From the NCBI RefSeq assembly GCF_001957125.1, contig NZ_MPHJ01000025.1, forward strand, positions 1 to 44,424: a stretch of 44,424 nucleotides of DNA, read 5' to 3'. A program made the position numbers and the translations under genes. Shown here piece by piece: positions 17,374 through 26,135 of this stretch. The notes below the pieces were generated by a model, which saw only the letters and a list, made by a program, of their open reading frames with translations, had not been told where the DNA came from and did not search any database. The stretch comes from Shewanella sp. UCD-KL12. Lineage in GTDB: Bacteria > Pseudomonadota > Gammaproteobacteria > Enterobacterales > Shewanellaceae. Position 1 is the stretch's first letter, and each line of letters starts with the position of its first letter.

Positions 17374-18801
17374 ATGAGTAACGAAATCAAAACTCAGGTA
17401 GTTGTACTAGGCGCAGGCCCTGCGGGCTATTCAGCTGCATTCCGCGCAGCGGATCTAGGCTTAGATACTGTCATCGTTGAACGCTTTAGCACTTTAGGTG
17501 GCGTTTGTTTAAACGTTGGTTGTATCCCATCTAAAGCATTGCTTCATGTTTCTAAAGTCATTGAAGAAGCCAAAGCAGTCGCTGATCACGGTGTTGTTTT
17601 TGGTGAGCCAAAGATTGATCTTGATAAGCTTCGCGGCTTTAAAGAAAAAGTTATTGGTCAACTTACTGGCGGATTAGGCGGAATGTCTAAAATGCGTAAA
17701 GTTGACGTTGTTAATGGTCTAGGTAAGTTCACTGGCCCTAATACGATTGAAGTACAAGGTGAAGATGGTGTTAAAGTGGTTCACTTTGAACATGCCATTA
17801 TTGCTGCGGGTTCTCGTCCTATTCAGCTGCCTTTTATACCTCATGAAGATCCACGCATCTGGGATTCTACTGATGCGCTTGAACTTAAAGAAGTACCAGG
17901 CAAGCTGCTTGTTATGGGCGGCGGTATTATCGGCCTTGAAATGGGTACGGTTTACTCATCACTAGGTAGCGAAATCGACGTCGTTGAGATGTTTGACCAA
18001 GTGATTCCAGCTGCTGATAAAGACGTGGTTCGTACATTCACTAAGCAGATTAAGAAGAAGTTTAACTTAATCTTGCAAACTAAAGTGACTGCAGTTGAAG
18101 CTAAAGAAGATGGTATCTACGTTACAATGGAAGGCAAGAAAGCACCCGCTGAGCCAGTACGTTATGACGCTGTACTTGTTGCTATTGGTCGTACACCAAA
18201 TGGTAAAGGTCTAGATGCAGAGAAAGCTGGCGTAAATGTTGATGAGCGTGGCTTTATCAATGTCGACAAGCAGATGCGTACCAATGTCCCTAACATTTTC
18301 GCTATTGGTGATATCGTTGGTCAGCCAATGCTAGCACACAAAGGCGTGCATGAAGGTCATGTTGCTGCTGAAGTTATCTCTGGTCTTAAGCACTTCTTCG
18401 ACCCTAAAGTTATCCCATCTATTGCTTATACAGACCCTGAAGTCGCATGGGTTGGTCTAACTGAAAAAGAAGCAAAAGAGCAAGGCGTTTCATATGAGAC
18501 TGCTACCTTCCCTTGGGCAGCAAGTGGCCGTGCAATCGCATCTGATGCGAGTGATGGTATGACTAAGCTTATCTTCGACAAAGAGACTCATCGAGTGATT
18601 GGTGGTGCGATTGTTGGCGTAAATGGTGGTGAATTACTAGGTGAAATCGGCCTAGCAATTGAGATGGGTTGTGATGCTGAAGATTTAGCATTAACCATTC
18701 ATGCTCACCCAACGCTACATGAATCAGTGGGACTAGCTGCTGAAATGTACGAAGGCTCTATTACTGACTTGCCAAACCCTAAGGCAAAAAAGAAAAAGTA
18801 A
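17374..18801 (+). CDS. lpd: Dihydrolipoamide dehydrogenase (E3)
   Basis: FAD-dependent disulfide oxidoreductase that reoxidises the lipoyl groups of the PDH and 2-oxoglutarate dehydrogenase complexes and the glycine cleavage system. It has an N-terminal FAD-binding GAGPAG (~13-18), the redox disulfide CLNVGC (C45, C50), an NAD-binding GGGIIGLEMG (~182-191) and the C-terminal active-site HAHPTLHE (~443-450). The length is 475 aa, near E. coli Lpd (474). AGAGGAAATC precedes the ATG. It has its own upstream region with a CRP/FNR-like box and its own terminator. Confidence 0.97.
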   Translation: MSNEIKTQVVVLGAGPAGYSAAFRAADLGLDTVIVERFSTLGGVCLNVGCIPSKALLHVSKVIEEAKAVADHGVVFGEPKIDLDKLRGFKEKVIGQLTGGLGGMSKMRKVDVVNGLGKFTGPNTIEVQGEDGVKVVHFEHAIIAAGSRPIQLPFIPHEDPRIWDSTDALELKEVPGKLLVMGGGIIGLEMGTVYSSLGSEIDVVEMFDQVIPAADKDVVRTFTKQIKKKFNLILQTKVTAVEAKEDGIYVTMEGKKAPAEPVRYDAVLVAIGRTPNGKGLDAEKAGVNVDERGFINVDKQMRTNVPNIFAIGDIVGQPMLAHKGVHEGHVAAEVISGLKHFFDPKVIPSIAYTDPEVAWVGLTEKEAKEQGVSYETATFPWAASGRAIASDASDGMTKLIFDKETHRVIGGAIVGVNGGELLGEIGLAIEMGCDAEDLALTIHAHPTLHESVGLAAEMYEGSITDLPNPKAKKKK

Positions 18802-18816
18802 GCTTATGTAAATTGG

Positions 18817-18846
18817 AAAAAGGCGCTCATTGAGCGCCTTTTTTGT
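18817..18846 (+). terminator. Rho-independent terminator after lpd
   Basis: AAAAGGCGC / GCGCCTTTT stem around TCATTGA, followed by a T-run, 16 bases after the lpd stop. Confidence 0.92.
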
Positions 18847-18952
18847 TTTTGCTACTTCTTAAGTGTTAATAAATTGATAATAAGCAGGTGAATAAGCCCG
18901 TATGAACTGATACATTCAAGGTTAAGCTTTGAGCGAGTTCACTATTAATTGA

Positions 18953-21900
18953 ATGATGCTAATAACTAAAATTCTAAAAGCAGTCCTTATATCTATTGTC
19001 ATTGCAACTTGCATAACTCCTGTTACGGCAAGTGAATTCGTGTTGCGAGTATTTGGTGAGGCTGATGGCTTAGAAAGTGGAACGATTAACGATATCAGTT
19101 TTGATAGTCACGGCTTTGTTTGGGTTGCAACAGAGCGGGGTTTATTTCGCTTAAGTAACTCTAAGACCCGTCGAATTGATAAGGTCACTTTCGATTTACG
19201 GCTTTCTGGTGAGTTTATTAACTTAGTGGAGCCTTTAAGTGATCGACACTTATTAGTCAGTAATTATTCGGATACCTACCTTTATGATATGAACCGAGAT
19301 GAATTCATTCGTTTTGGCAGTTCATCGCTTTTCCCTGAATATAAAGGTGGGGGAATCATTGCTCAAGTTAGACAAAATGGTCACTATATTTTGTTAACAC
19401 TGGAAGGCGAACTTCTTCAATACTCCTATGAAAAACAGCAATTAGAACGCATTAATTTTCTCCCCACCAATGCCGACGTACCCTGGAGATCTTTGGTCGC
19501 TTTAGATGATGGAAGAATAATTGTCGGCACCGAATATGAACTTCAACTCCGGGACAGCAATGGGGAGAGGTTAGCCGTGTTCCCTTGGGTAGAGGAACAT
19601 GGCCTGATGAAGCAACTGTTTAAGGACTCTAAGGGGCGAGTGTGGTTAAGCTCAAGTGAGGGGGTGTATCGAGTTTATGCTGACGCAGTACAAATTGAAG
19701 CGGTTCCTGCACTGTCCTTTTATGCCACCAATATCGCAGAAGATAATGAGGGAAGTTTTTGGATATCAGGAAGAATAGGTTTAGTAAAGTGGCTACCAGG
19801 TGAAAGCCATTATCAGTTGTATAAGGAAGATTTAAAGAAAAAAGCTGATATGGATTATATCTATGATATAGCCATAGATAGTTCAGGTTTGGTTTGGGTT
19901 GGCGGCGCAGGAGAGGGGCTTGCTATTGTTGCAACTGAACCTAGTTTTTTAATTGAAACTTTTACCTCTACAAATGCTTACTCAATTAGCAACGAGATGA
20001 TCTGGGCTGTTCATGCTGAGACGGATAAGCTTTGGCTAGGTACAGACGATGGGCTTGTTTTTATTGATAAAATTACCCAAAAGTCGAGAACAATCTCCCC
20101 TTTAGGTTTAGAGCTTAACGACAGCATTTATAGTATTGATGAGCTTGATGCTGAGCATCTCTTGCTTTCGACAACCAACGGCCTGTTTGTTGTAAATAAA
20201 ATAAACTTTAGCGCTCAAACTTTTGCTCAATGGACCCATGGTGATAATTCATTAGAACATAAGGTTGTTTATGCGAGTTATCTTGACCCTATGATTGAGG
20301 GGCGGTGGTGGTTTATGACGACCACGGGGCTTTTTTATTGGGAGCCCGGCTTATTTAATCCACAACATATGCCTGTATTTGAAGGTGGTATTAATCCGAG
20401 ATTAATCGATATAAGAACCGTACTGCGTGATGATGCTGGAAGGCTATGGCTGGGTGGCAAGGAGTTATTTGGTTACTTAGACCTTGAGGGAAAATATCAT
20501 TCAGAGCTTGATAGTTTTAATGATGAAAACAGCGAAATAGACGTTAACTATATCGTACCTGTCGGCTCGGATTCATTTTGGATTGGCACTTCGCCAGAAG
20601 GGATAATTGAATATGATTTAGCTTCTTTGAAGAGTAAAGAGTTAAGTCGTTTGTGGGAGGTTGATTGCGATTCAATCTACTTTATCCAGCAAATTGATAA
20701 CTACAGGGTCGTTGGCTGCCCTAAGTCACTTATCAGATACGATATCGAGTCTGATGAGGTCATGGTACTCGAGCGTGATGACGGACTTCTTGGAGGAGAG
20801 CTTAATGATGGCGCTTTCTTCTATCAGAAAAATGTTGGGCTTTTTCTCGGTACGCCTGATGGGGCTATGTTACTCGATATCGATAAGCTGACGAATAGAA
20901 TACAGAGGGACAAGGTATTACTCGAAGCTGTTTCTGTATTTTATGAGAGTGGGCCTGAAGTAAAGTTACTGCCTTTAAGTGGGATGGATATTCAACCTGG
21001 TGCCCGTATGGTGAGTTTTCAGATCACAAGCCTTGACTACCTCGATGATACTCCAATGACTTTACAGTATCGATTGAGGCGAAGAGGGGAGCTATCAGAG
21101 GGGGAGTATGTATTACTTGGTGGCCAGTCTCAGCTCAATATTTCAGGTCTAGTCTCAGGCCACTACACGCTTGACTTATTAAGCCAGGAAAATGGGGTCT
21201 GGTCTAAGACCCCGTTTGAGTTTGAATTTAAGGTTAAACAGTTTTGGTGGCAAACTCCTTGGTTTAGAGGACTATTTTTACTCACTTTATTAATTATCTG
21301 TGTCGGTATTATTTTATATCGTCAAAGGCAAGTTAAAGCTTTTAAACTGATTAACTCAGCTTTGGTTGAGAGTGAGGACCGTTTAAGGCAGTCCCTCAAG
21401 GGCAGCGACTCTGAGTTGTGGGAGTGGCGGCACGATACCCAGATGTTTAGCCTCGAGAATCAAAGGGCTGAGAATGAATCTGAGCGTAACAATATTATAT
21501 TTAATCTAAGTGAGTTTCCTGTTCACCGTGATGAAAAAGATAAAGTCGTCATTGCTTGGAATAAGATGTTACTTAGAGAGACAGATCGCTTTGAAGTTGA
21601 ATACCGATATCGACGAGATGATAGAACTTGGGGCTGGACAAGAGTTCAAGGGCGTCCGGTGGAGGTTGATGACTCAGGAACTGTATTAAGAGTTGCTGGT
21701 ATCTATTCAGATATAACCATTCAACGTCAGCTTGAAGACGATGTAAAGCTGCTAGCACAAGCATTTGGTAACACTTCTGAAGGTGTATTGATTTTAGACG
21801 CCAATGAGCGCATCAAGGTTTCTAACAAAGCTGCCCAAACCATAATAGGCATTGATGCAAAAACGCTAAATGGTAAGCGGTTTTCAGAGCTAGTTCAGAC

Positions 21901-23416
21901 TAAGGAAGGGCAATCTGATGAAGTGGTTCACTTGCTTCAGCAAGGCGTAACTTGGACTGGTGAACGCGAATTTATCTGTGCGGGTGGCGGTATCTGTCCT
22001 GTGTGGTTAAACGTATCAGCTATGTTAGGCAGTAAGGGGAATATTACCCATTATGTTGCTGTTTTTTCCGATATCACTGAGCGGAAACGAACCGAAGCCG
22101 ATCTTAGGCGTTTGGCTAATTACGATGTATTAACAGGCTTACCAAATAGATCGCTTTTCTCTACTCGATTAGCGCAGTCAATTCACCGAGCTGAACATAG
22201 TGGTGAGAAGTTAGCGTTGATATTTCTAGATTTAGACCGATTCAAACATGTCAATGATTCATATGGCCACAGTATGGGGGATGCCCTGCTCGTAGAGGCT
22301 GCAAATCGTTTGCAATCATGTATCTCCGAAGAGCACACCCTGTGTCGATTTGGTGGGGATGAATTTGTGATCTTACTAAGAGAGGCAGACAACCTTGATA
22401 GGATAAATCATATTTGTGCTCAATTACTCGAACAGATTGAGAAACCATTTGAGCTCTATGGTCGGGAGTTTTTTATCTCTACTAGTATTGGAGTGAGCCT
22501 ATGGCCTGATGATGCCAGGCAGCCTGAAGTGTTAATTAAAAATGCCGATCAGGCTATGTACCATGCTAAAGAGGAGGGAAGGGGGAATTTTCAATACTTC
22601 TCATCCGAGAGAAACTCTGAAGCACTTTATCATTTACGGCTTGAGGCAGAGCTACGTAAAGCCATTGAGCGGCAAGAGTTTGAACTTCACTATCAGCCCC
22701 AGGTAGATATTCTTAAGGGGGATAAATTAATTGGTATGGAGGCTCTTTTACGTTGGCGGCATCATAAGGATGGCTTGATCCGCACCGATGTATTTATCAA
22801 GGTCGCAGAGTCATGCGGGTTGATTGTTGATATTGATCGCTGGGTGCTAAGGGAGGCATGTGTTCAAGGTGCTATTTGGTCCAATACTTACCAAGACAAT
22901 TTTAAACTCTCAGTGAATATTTCAGCTGTGCATTTTCGCCAGCCTGACTTTATCGATGGGGTAAAGCAGATCCTCGCAGAGACAAAAATGCCAGCATCCG
23001 CATTAGGCTTTGAGATCACTGAAGGTGTGTTAATGAAGGAGCTGGATATCGCAAAGGAGCATCTATTAGGGCTTAGAGCCTTAGGGGTAGATGTTGCGAT
23101 AGATGATTTTGGCACTGGCTACTCATCATTGGCGTATTTACGGCATTTTGATGTTGATACCTTAAAGATTGATCGCTCCTTCCTTATCGATATCGCCACC
23201 AATGAAGCTGATCAGGCGATAGCGAGTAGTATTATTGAGCTTGCCAGGAATTTAAAGCTAAATGTTGTTGCCGAAGGTGTTGAGACTAAGGAGCAGTTAG
23301 AGCAAGTCTTTAGCCGAGGTTGTTATGTTATCCAGGGATATTATTTCTCCAAACCACTGGCTAAAGTTGAAATGGAAAAATATATGCAAAGCCCTTCTGT
23401 GTTTCCTACGGGATGA
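18953..23416 (+). CDS. Membrane sensor with periplasmic beta-propeller, PAS, GGDEF and EAL domains
   Basis: Predicted bifunctional c-di-GMP enzyme, 1487 aa. A signal sequence (cut near A26) is followed by a long periplasmic part with repeated propeller blades of the two-component-regulator type (FDSHGFVWVATERGLFRL, DSKGRVWLSSSEGVY, DSSGLVWVGGAGEG) and a Y_Y_Y-like domain (~660-745). A membrane helix (~768-787) leads to two PAS regions, a GGDEF domain with intact RFGGDEF (1134-1138) and an EAL domain with intact EAL (1263-1265), EITE, DDFGTGYSS and AEGVE. The GGDEF domain lacks an RxxD inhibitory site just before the motif. The propeller layout is that of hybrid two-component systems, where it often senses glycans, but here the output is c-di-GMP. 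The ligand is unknown. ATG codons at 18953 and 18956 are both possible starts. Confidence 0.9.
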   Translation: MMLITKILKAVLISIVIATCITPVTASEFVLRVFGEADGLESGTINDISFDSHGFVWVATERGLFRLSNSKTRRIDKVTFDLRLSGEFINLVEPLSDRHLLVSNYSDTYLYDMNRDEFIRFGSSSLFPEYKGGGIIAQVRQNGHYILLTLEGELLQYSYEKQQLERINFLPTNADVPWRSLVALDDGRIIVGTEYELQLRDSNGERLAVFPWVEEHGLMKQLFKDSKGRVWLSSSEGVYRVYADAVQIEAVPALSFYATNIAEDNEGSFWISGRIGLVKWLPGESHYQLYKEDLKKKADMDYIYDIAIDSSGLVWVGGAGEGLAIVATEPSFLIETFTSTNAYSISNEMIWAVHAETDKLWLGTDDGLVFIDKITQKSRTISPLGLELNDSIYSIDELDAEHLLLSTTNGLFVVNKINFSAQTFAQWTHGDNSLEHKVVYASYLDPMIEGRWWFMTTTGLFYWEPGLFNPQHMPVFEGGINPRLIDIRTVLRDDAGRLWLGGKELFGYLDLEGKYHSELDSFNDENSEIDVNYIVPVGSDSFWIGTSPEGIIEYDLASLKSKELSRLWEVDCDSIYFIQQIDNYRVVGCPKSLIRYDIESDEVMVLERDDGLLGGELNDGAFFYQKNVGLFLGTPDGAMLLDIDKLTNRIQRDKVLLEAVSVFYESGPEVKLLPLSGMDIQPGARMVSFQITSLDYLDDTPMTLQYRLRRRGELSEGEYVLLGGQSQLNISGLVSGHYTLDLLSQENGVWSKTPFEFEFKVKQFWWQTPWFRGLFLLTLLIICVGIILYRQRQVKAFKLINSALVESEDRLRQSLKGSDSELWEWRHDTQMFSLENQRAENESERNNIIFNLSEFPVHRDEKDKVVIAWNKMLLRETDRFEVEYRYRRDDRTWGWTRVQGRPVEVDDSGTVLRVAGIYSDITIQRQLEDDVKLLAQAFGNTSEGVLILDANERIKVSNKAAQTIIGIDAKTLNGKRFSELVQTKEGQSDEVVHLLQQGVTWTGEREFICAGGGICPVWLNVSAMLGSKGNITHYVAVFSDITERKRTEADLRRLANYDVLTGLPNRSLFSTRLAQSIHRAEHSGEKLALIFLDLDRFKHVNDSYGHSMGDALLVEAANRLQSCISEEHTLCRFGGDEFVILLREADNLDRINHICAQLLEQIEKPFELYGREFFISTSIGVSLWPDDARQPEVLIKNADQAMYHAKEEGRGNFQYFSSERNSEALYHLRLEAELRKAIERQEFELHYQPQVDILKGDKLIGMEALLRWRHHKDGLIRTDVFIKVAESCGLIVDIDRWVLREACVQGAIWSNTYQDNFKLSVNISAVHFRQPDFIDGVKQILAETKMPASALGFEITEGVLMKELDIAKEHLLGLRALGVDVAIDDFGTGYSSLAYLRHFDVDTLKIDRSFLIDIATNEADQAIASSIIELARNLKLNVVAEGVETKEQLEQVFSRGCYVIQGYYFSKPLAKVEMEKYMQSPSVFPTG

Positions 23417-23527
23417 AATCGCAGTCGCTCAATCGAAGCATAGCATGCTTTCATTTTTAATCATTTGTAGCGTTTTTTGATAGAATGAGTGCGCTAAGTA
23501 TCCATAACCACTAAAGATATAACAAAT

Positions 23528-25741
23528 ATGACACGTATACTCACACTGCTTTGCCTGCTTACTTTTAGCATATCTGTGCTCGCTGATGATGTCAGGCCTA
23601 AAATAGGTCTGGTACTGAGTGGTGGTGGAGCAAAAGGTGCGGCCCATATTGGGGTGCTTAAAGTATTGGAAGAGAACCGAATCCCCGTTGATTATATTGC
23701 GGGGACGAGTATCGGTGCATATGTCGCTGGTATGTATGCCTTAGGCTACACAGCTACTGAAATAGAAAAAATCATGTTGAATGAATCGTGGTCGGATGGT
23801 TATTCAGATACGATTCCTAGGCAAGCGCTAAGCTATCGCAATAAGCAGCAGAGAGATAGATTTAATATTCCTCTAAATATGGGGTATCGCGACGATGAGG
23901 TCAAAGTGCCCAATGGTTTATTGCGCGGGCAAACTATGTCGCAACTGCTGCAGCGCTCTACAGGGTTGGTGAACCAATTTGGCCATTTTGACGAACTGGC
24001 TATTCCCTACCGTGCAGTGGCAACGGATCTAGAGACAAGCCAGGCTGTGGTTATCAGTAATGGCAGTATCGTCAAGGCGATGCAAGCTTCTGCGACTGTT
24101 CCTGGTGCACTACAGCCCGCGAATTTTGAAGGTAAGTTACTTATTGATGGTGGAATTGCCAACAATATGCCTGTCGATGTAGTAAAGGCACTTGGGGCGG
24201 ATATTATTATTGCTGTCGATATAGGCTCTGCGCTAGTGAGTAAGGAGGAGTTAACGAGTACGGTCGCTGTGCTTAATCAATTATCGACTATGTTGACGAA
24301 TGCCAGTACCGAGAGGCAGAAGCAACTTCTGATGAGTGAAGATATTCTCATTCGCCCAGATGTTGGGGAGATGAGTACCACTGATTTCACCATAATGCCT
24401 GATGCATTTGCTTTAGGTGAGCAGGCGGCCCTTGAACATTTAGTGAGTTTACAGGGGCTAAGTATTGAGAGTGAAGCGTACCAGAAACACCTGGAGCGAA
24501 AAAAGCGTCTTAGTCGTAACTGGCTAGATGATATTGATCATCCAATAGTTAATATTGTATTTAACAATGAATCGAAAGTGAGTGAATCCTTACTAAGAGA
24601 GACCTTAGGGCTTAAAGAGGGGGATGTGGTTACTGAAGAGGAGCTTGCTAAAGGGATTGCCGAAATCTATTCACTTGATAAGTTTGAGCGGGTTAACGCC
24701 GAGTTTATCGATACCGATGAGGGCAGAGTACTGACGTTAAATACGCAAGCAAAATCTTGGGGACCGAATTACTTCCAGTTAGGTTTTAGTTGGGAGGATG
24801 ATTTCTCTTTGGATTCAGCGGTTTCACTTGATCTGGCCTATACCATGACAGATCTAACAGATACTGGTGGCGAGTGGCGTAATGAGCTTAAGCTAGGTTT
24901 TGAAAAACTAGTATCGACAGAGTTTTATCAACCACTGGATTATGACCAAGGCTTCTATGGCAGAGTAAAAGCCAGCTATGAAATAAATGATTGGGAGTTC
25001 TTTGATGACAATTCAAGAGTGCTTCAGCTGAGTCAAAAGCAGTACCGAGGTGATGTCGGTATTGGTTATAACTATGTCAAAGAGGGCATGATTGAGCTCG
25101 GTTTTACTGGCGAGAAAGGCAAGTTAGAAAATGCACTACTTTTAGAGGATTTCGAATACAACTCTTATGGTGGTTACTTCAAAGTAGGTTTCGATAACTT
25201 AGACAGTATTAACTTTCCTACCTCTGGAAACAGAGTCACGCTGGATGTTTATTATCGTACGGAGGAAAGTCCTACGATAAGTCACATTGAGCCTTCAGAT
25301 GAGTCTGTTCAGGTTGAATTTGATTGGCGGGGGGCGTTAAGTTTAGGTAATCATGCGTTTGTAGGGATAGCTTCATTGGCTACGGTGGATAAAGAAGCTG
25401 GCTTTAGTGTGCATGTCTCTGAACTTGGTGGTTTCTTGAACCTCTCTGGTTACCATAAAAATTCCTTAGTGGGTCCACATAAAGTGTTTGGTGCATTCGT
25501 GTATCAATATGATCTTGGCCGTGATGTGCTCGGAATGACCGATTATCCGCTCTATCTTGGTACCAGTATTGAGGCGGGTAATGTTTGGACATTTAGAGAA
25601 AGTGTTGATCTTGATGATCTTATCTATTCTGGCAGTTTATATTTTGGTACCGATACAAGTATGGGGCCAGCTGCATTAGGCTTTGGGTGGGCTGATGATG
25701 GCGAGAAAGCTATTTTCCTATTTATTGGTAAGAACTGGTAA
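23528..25741 (+). CDS. Patatin-like phospholipase with POTRA and outer-membrane barrel (type Vd-like), copy 1
   Basis: Secreted esterase/phospholipase A candidate. Signal peptide (cut after A19), then a patatin domain (~25-220): oxyanion loop SGGGAKG (31-37), nucleophile elbow GTSIG with S61, and DGG with D207 of the Ser-Asp dyad. A POTRA-like segment (~330-405) is followed by a beta-barrel (~415-737) ending in the aromatic residue W. This order and length (737 aa) match Pseudomonas PlpD, the prototype type Vd autotransporter, in which the patatin domain is moved to the surface. A close paralogue follows 379 bases downstream. The substrate is not known; the catalytic residues all look intact. 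Confidence 0.9.
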   Translation: MTRILTLLCLLTFSISVLADDVRPKIGLVLSGGGAKGAAHIGVLKVLEENRIPVDYIAGTSIGAYVAGMYALGYTATEIEKIMLNESWSDGYSDTIPRQALSYRNKQQRDRFNIPLNMGYRDDEVKVPNGLLRGQTMSQLLQRSTGLVNQFGHFDELAIPYRAVATDLETSQAVVISNGSIVKAMQASATVPGALQPANFEGKLLIDGGIANNMPVDVVKALGADIIIAVDIGSALVSKEELTSTVAVLNQLSTMLTNASTERQKQLLMSEDILIRPDVGEMSTTDFTIMPDAFALGEQAALEHLVSLQGLSIESEAYQKHLERKKRLSRNWLDDIDHPIVNIVFNNESKVSESLLRETLGLKEGDVVTEEELAKGIAEIYSLDKFERVNAEFIDTDEGRVLTLNTQAKSWGPNYFQLGFSWEDDFSLDSAVSLDLAYTMTDLTDTGGEWRNELKLGFEKLVSTEFYQPLDYDQGFYGRVKASYEINDWEFFDDNSRVLQLSQKQYRGDVGIGYNYVKEGMIELGFTGEKGKLENALLLEDFEYNSYGGYFKVGFDNLDSINFPTSGNRVTLDVYYRTEESPTISHIEPSDESVQVEFDWRGALSLGNHAFVGIASLATVDKEAGFSVHVSELGGFLNLSGYHKNSLVGPHKVFGAFVYQYDLGRDVLGMTDYPLYLGTSIEAGNVWTFRESVDLDDLIYSGSLYFGTDTSMGPAALGFGWADDGEKAIFLFIGKNW

Positions 25742-26135
25742 CACTATTGCGCGTTATAATTTATCTGAGGACTCAAGTTCAAACTTGGTTGTATACCCAA
25801 GGGAAAATAGTAACTAGATTGAATTATTACAAGCGATAAAAATATGATGTTAATCGTTTTATTAAAGTATTTGTTAATAATGCTTATTATAAAATGAAAG
25901 CTAAATAGTGGAGCCCTAGAGGTTAAGGGGCTGTTAAGGCCTATTTTTATTCGTGTCGTAGGGGGCTGCCTGCATGGTCGATGTGCAAATATCAATGGAT
26001 GTTTCATACTGCTAAAAGTTAATAATCCAAATCATTAATCAAAAATTTACTTCAGTGGTTGTATATATATTTTATTATAGTTTTTGCTAAAATAGCGGCG
26101 AAAAATAGCAACGCCATTAATTGATAAAATATTTT
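25742..26135. other. AT-rich spacer between the two patatin genes
   Basis: Very AT-rich and without a credible gene. A short inverted repeat, CTTGG...CCAAG, lies near 25780-25800 but has no T-run. The last 100 bases (GTTGTATATATATTTTATTATAG and AT-rich flanks) probably hold a promoter for the second copy, since no terminator is obvious after copy 1. I cannot fix -35/-10 boxes. Confidence 0.45.
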
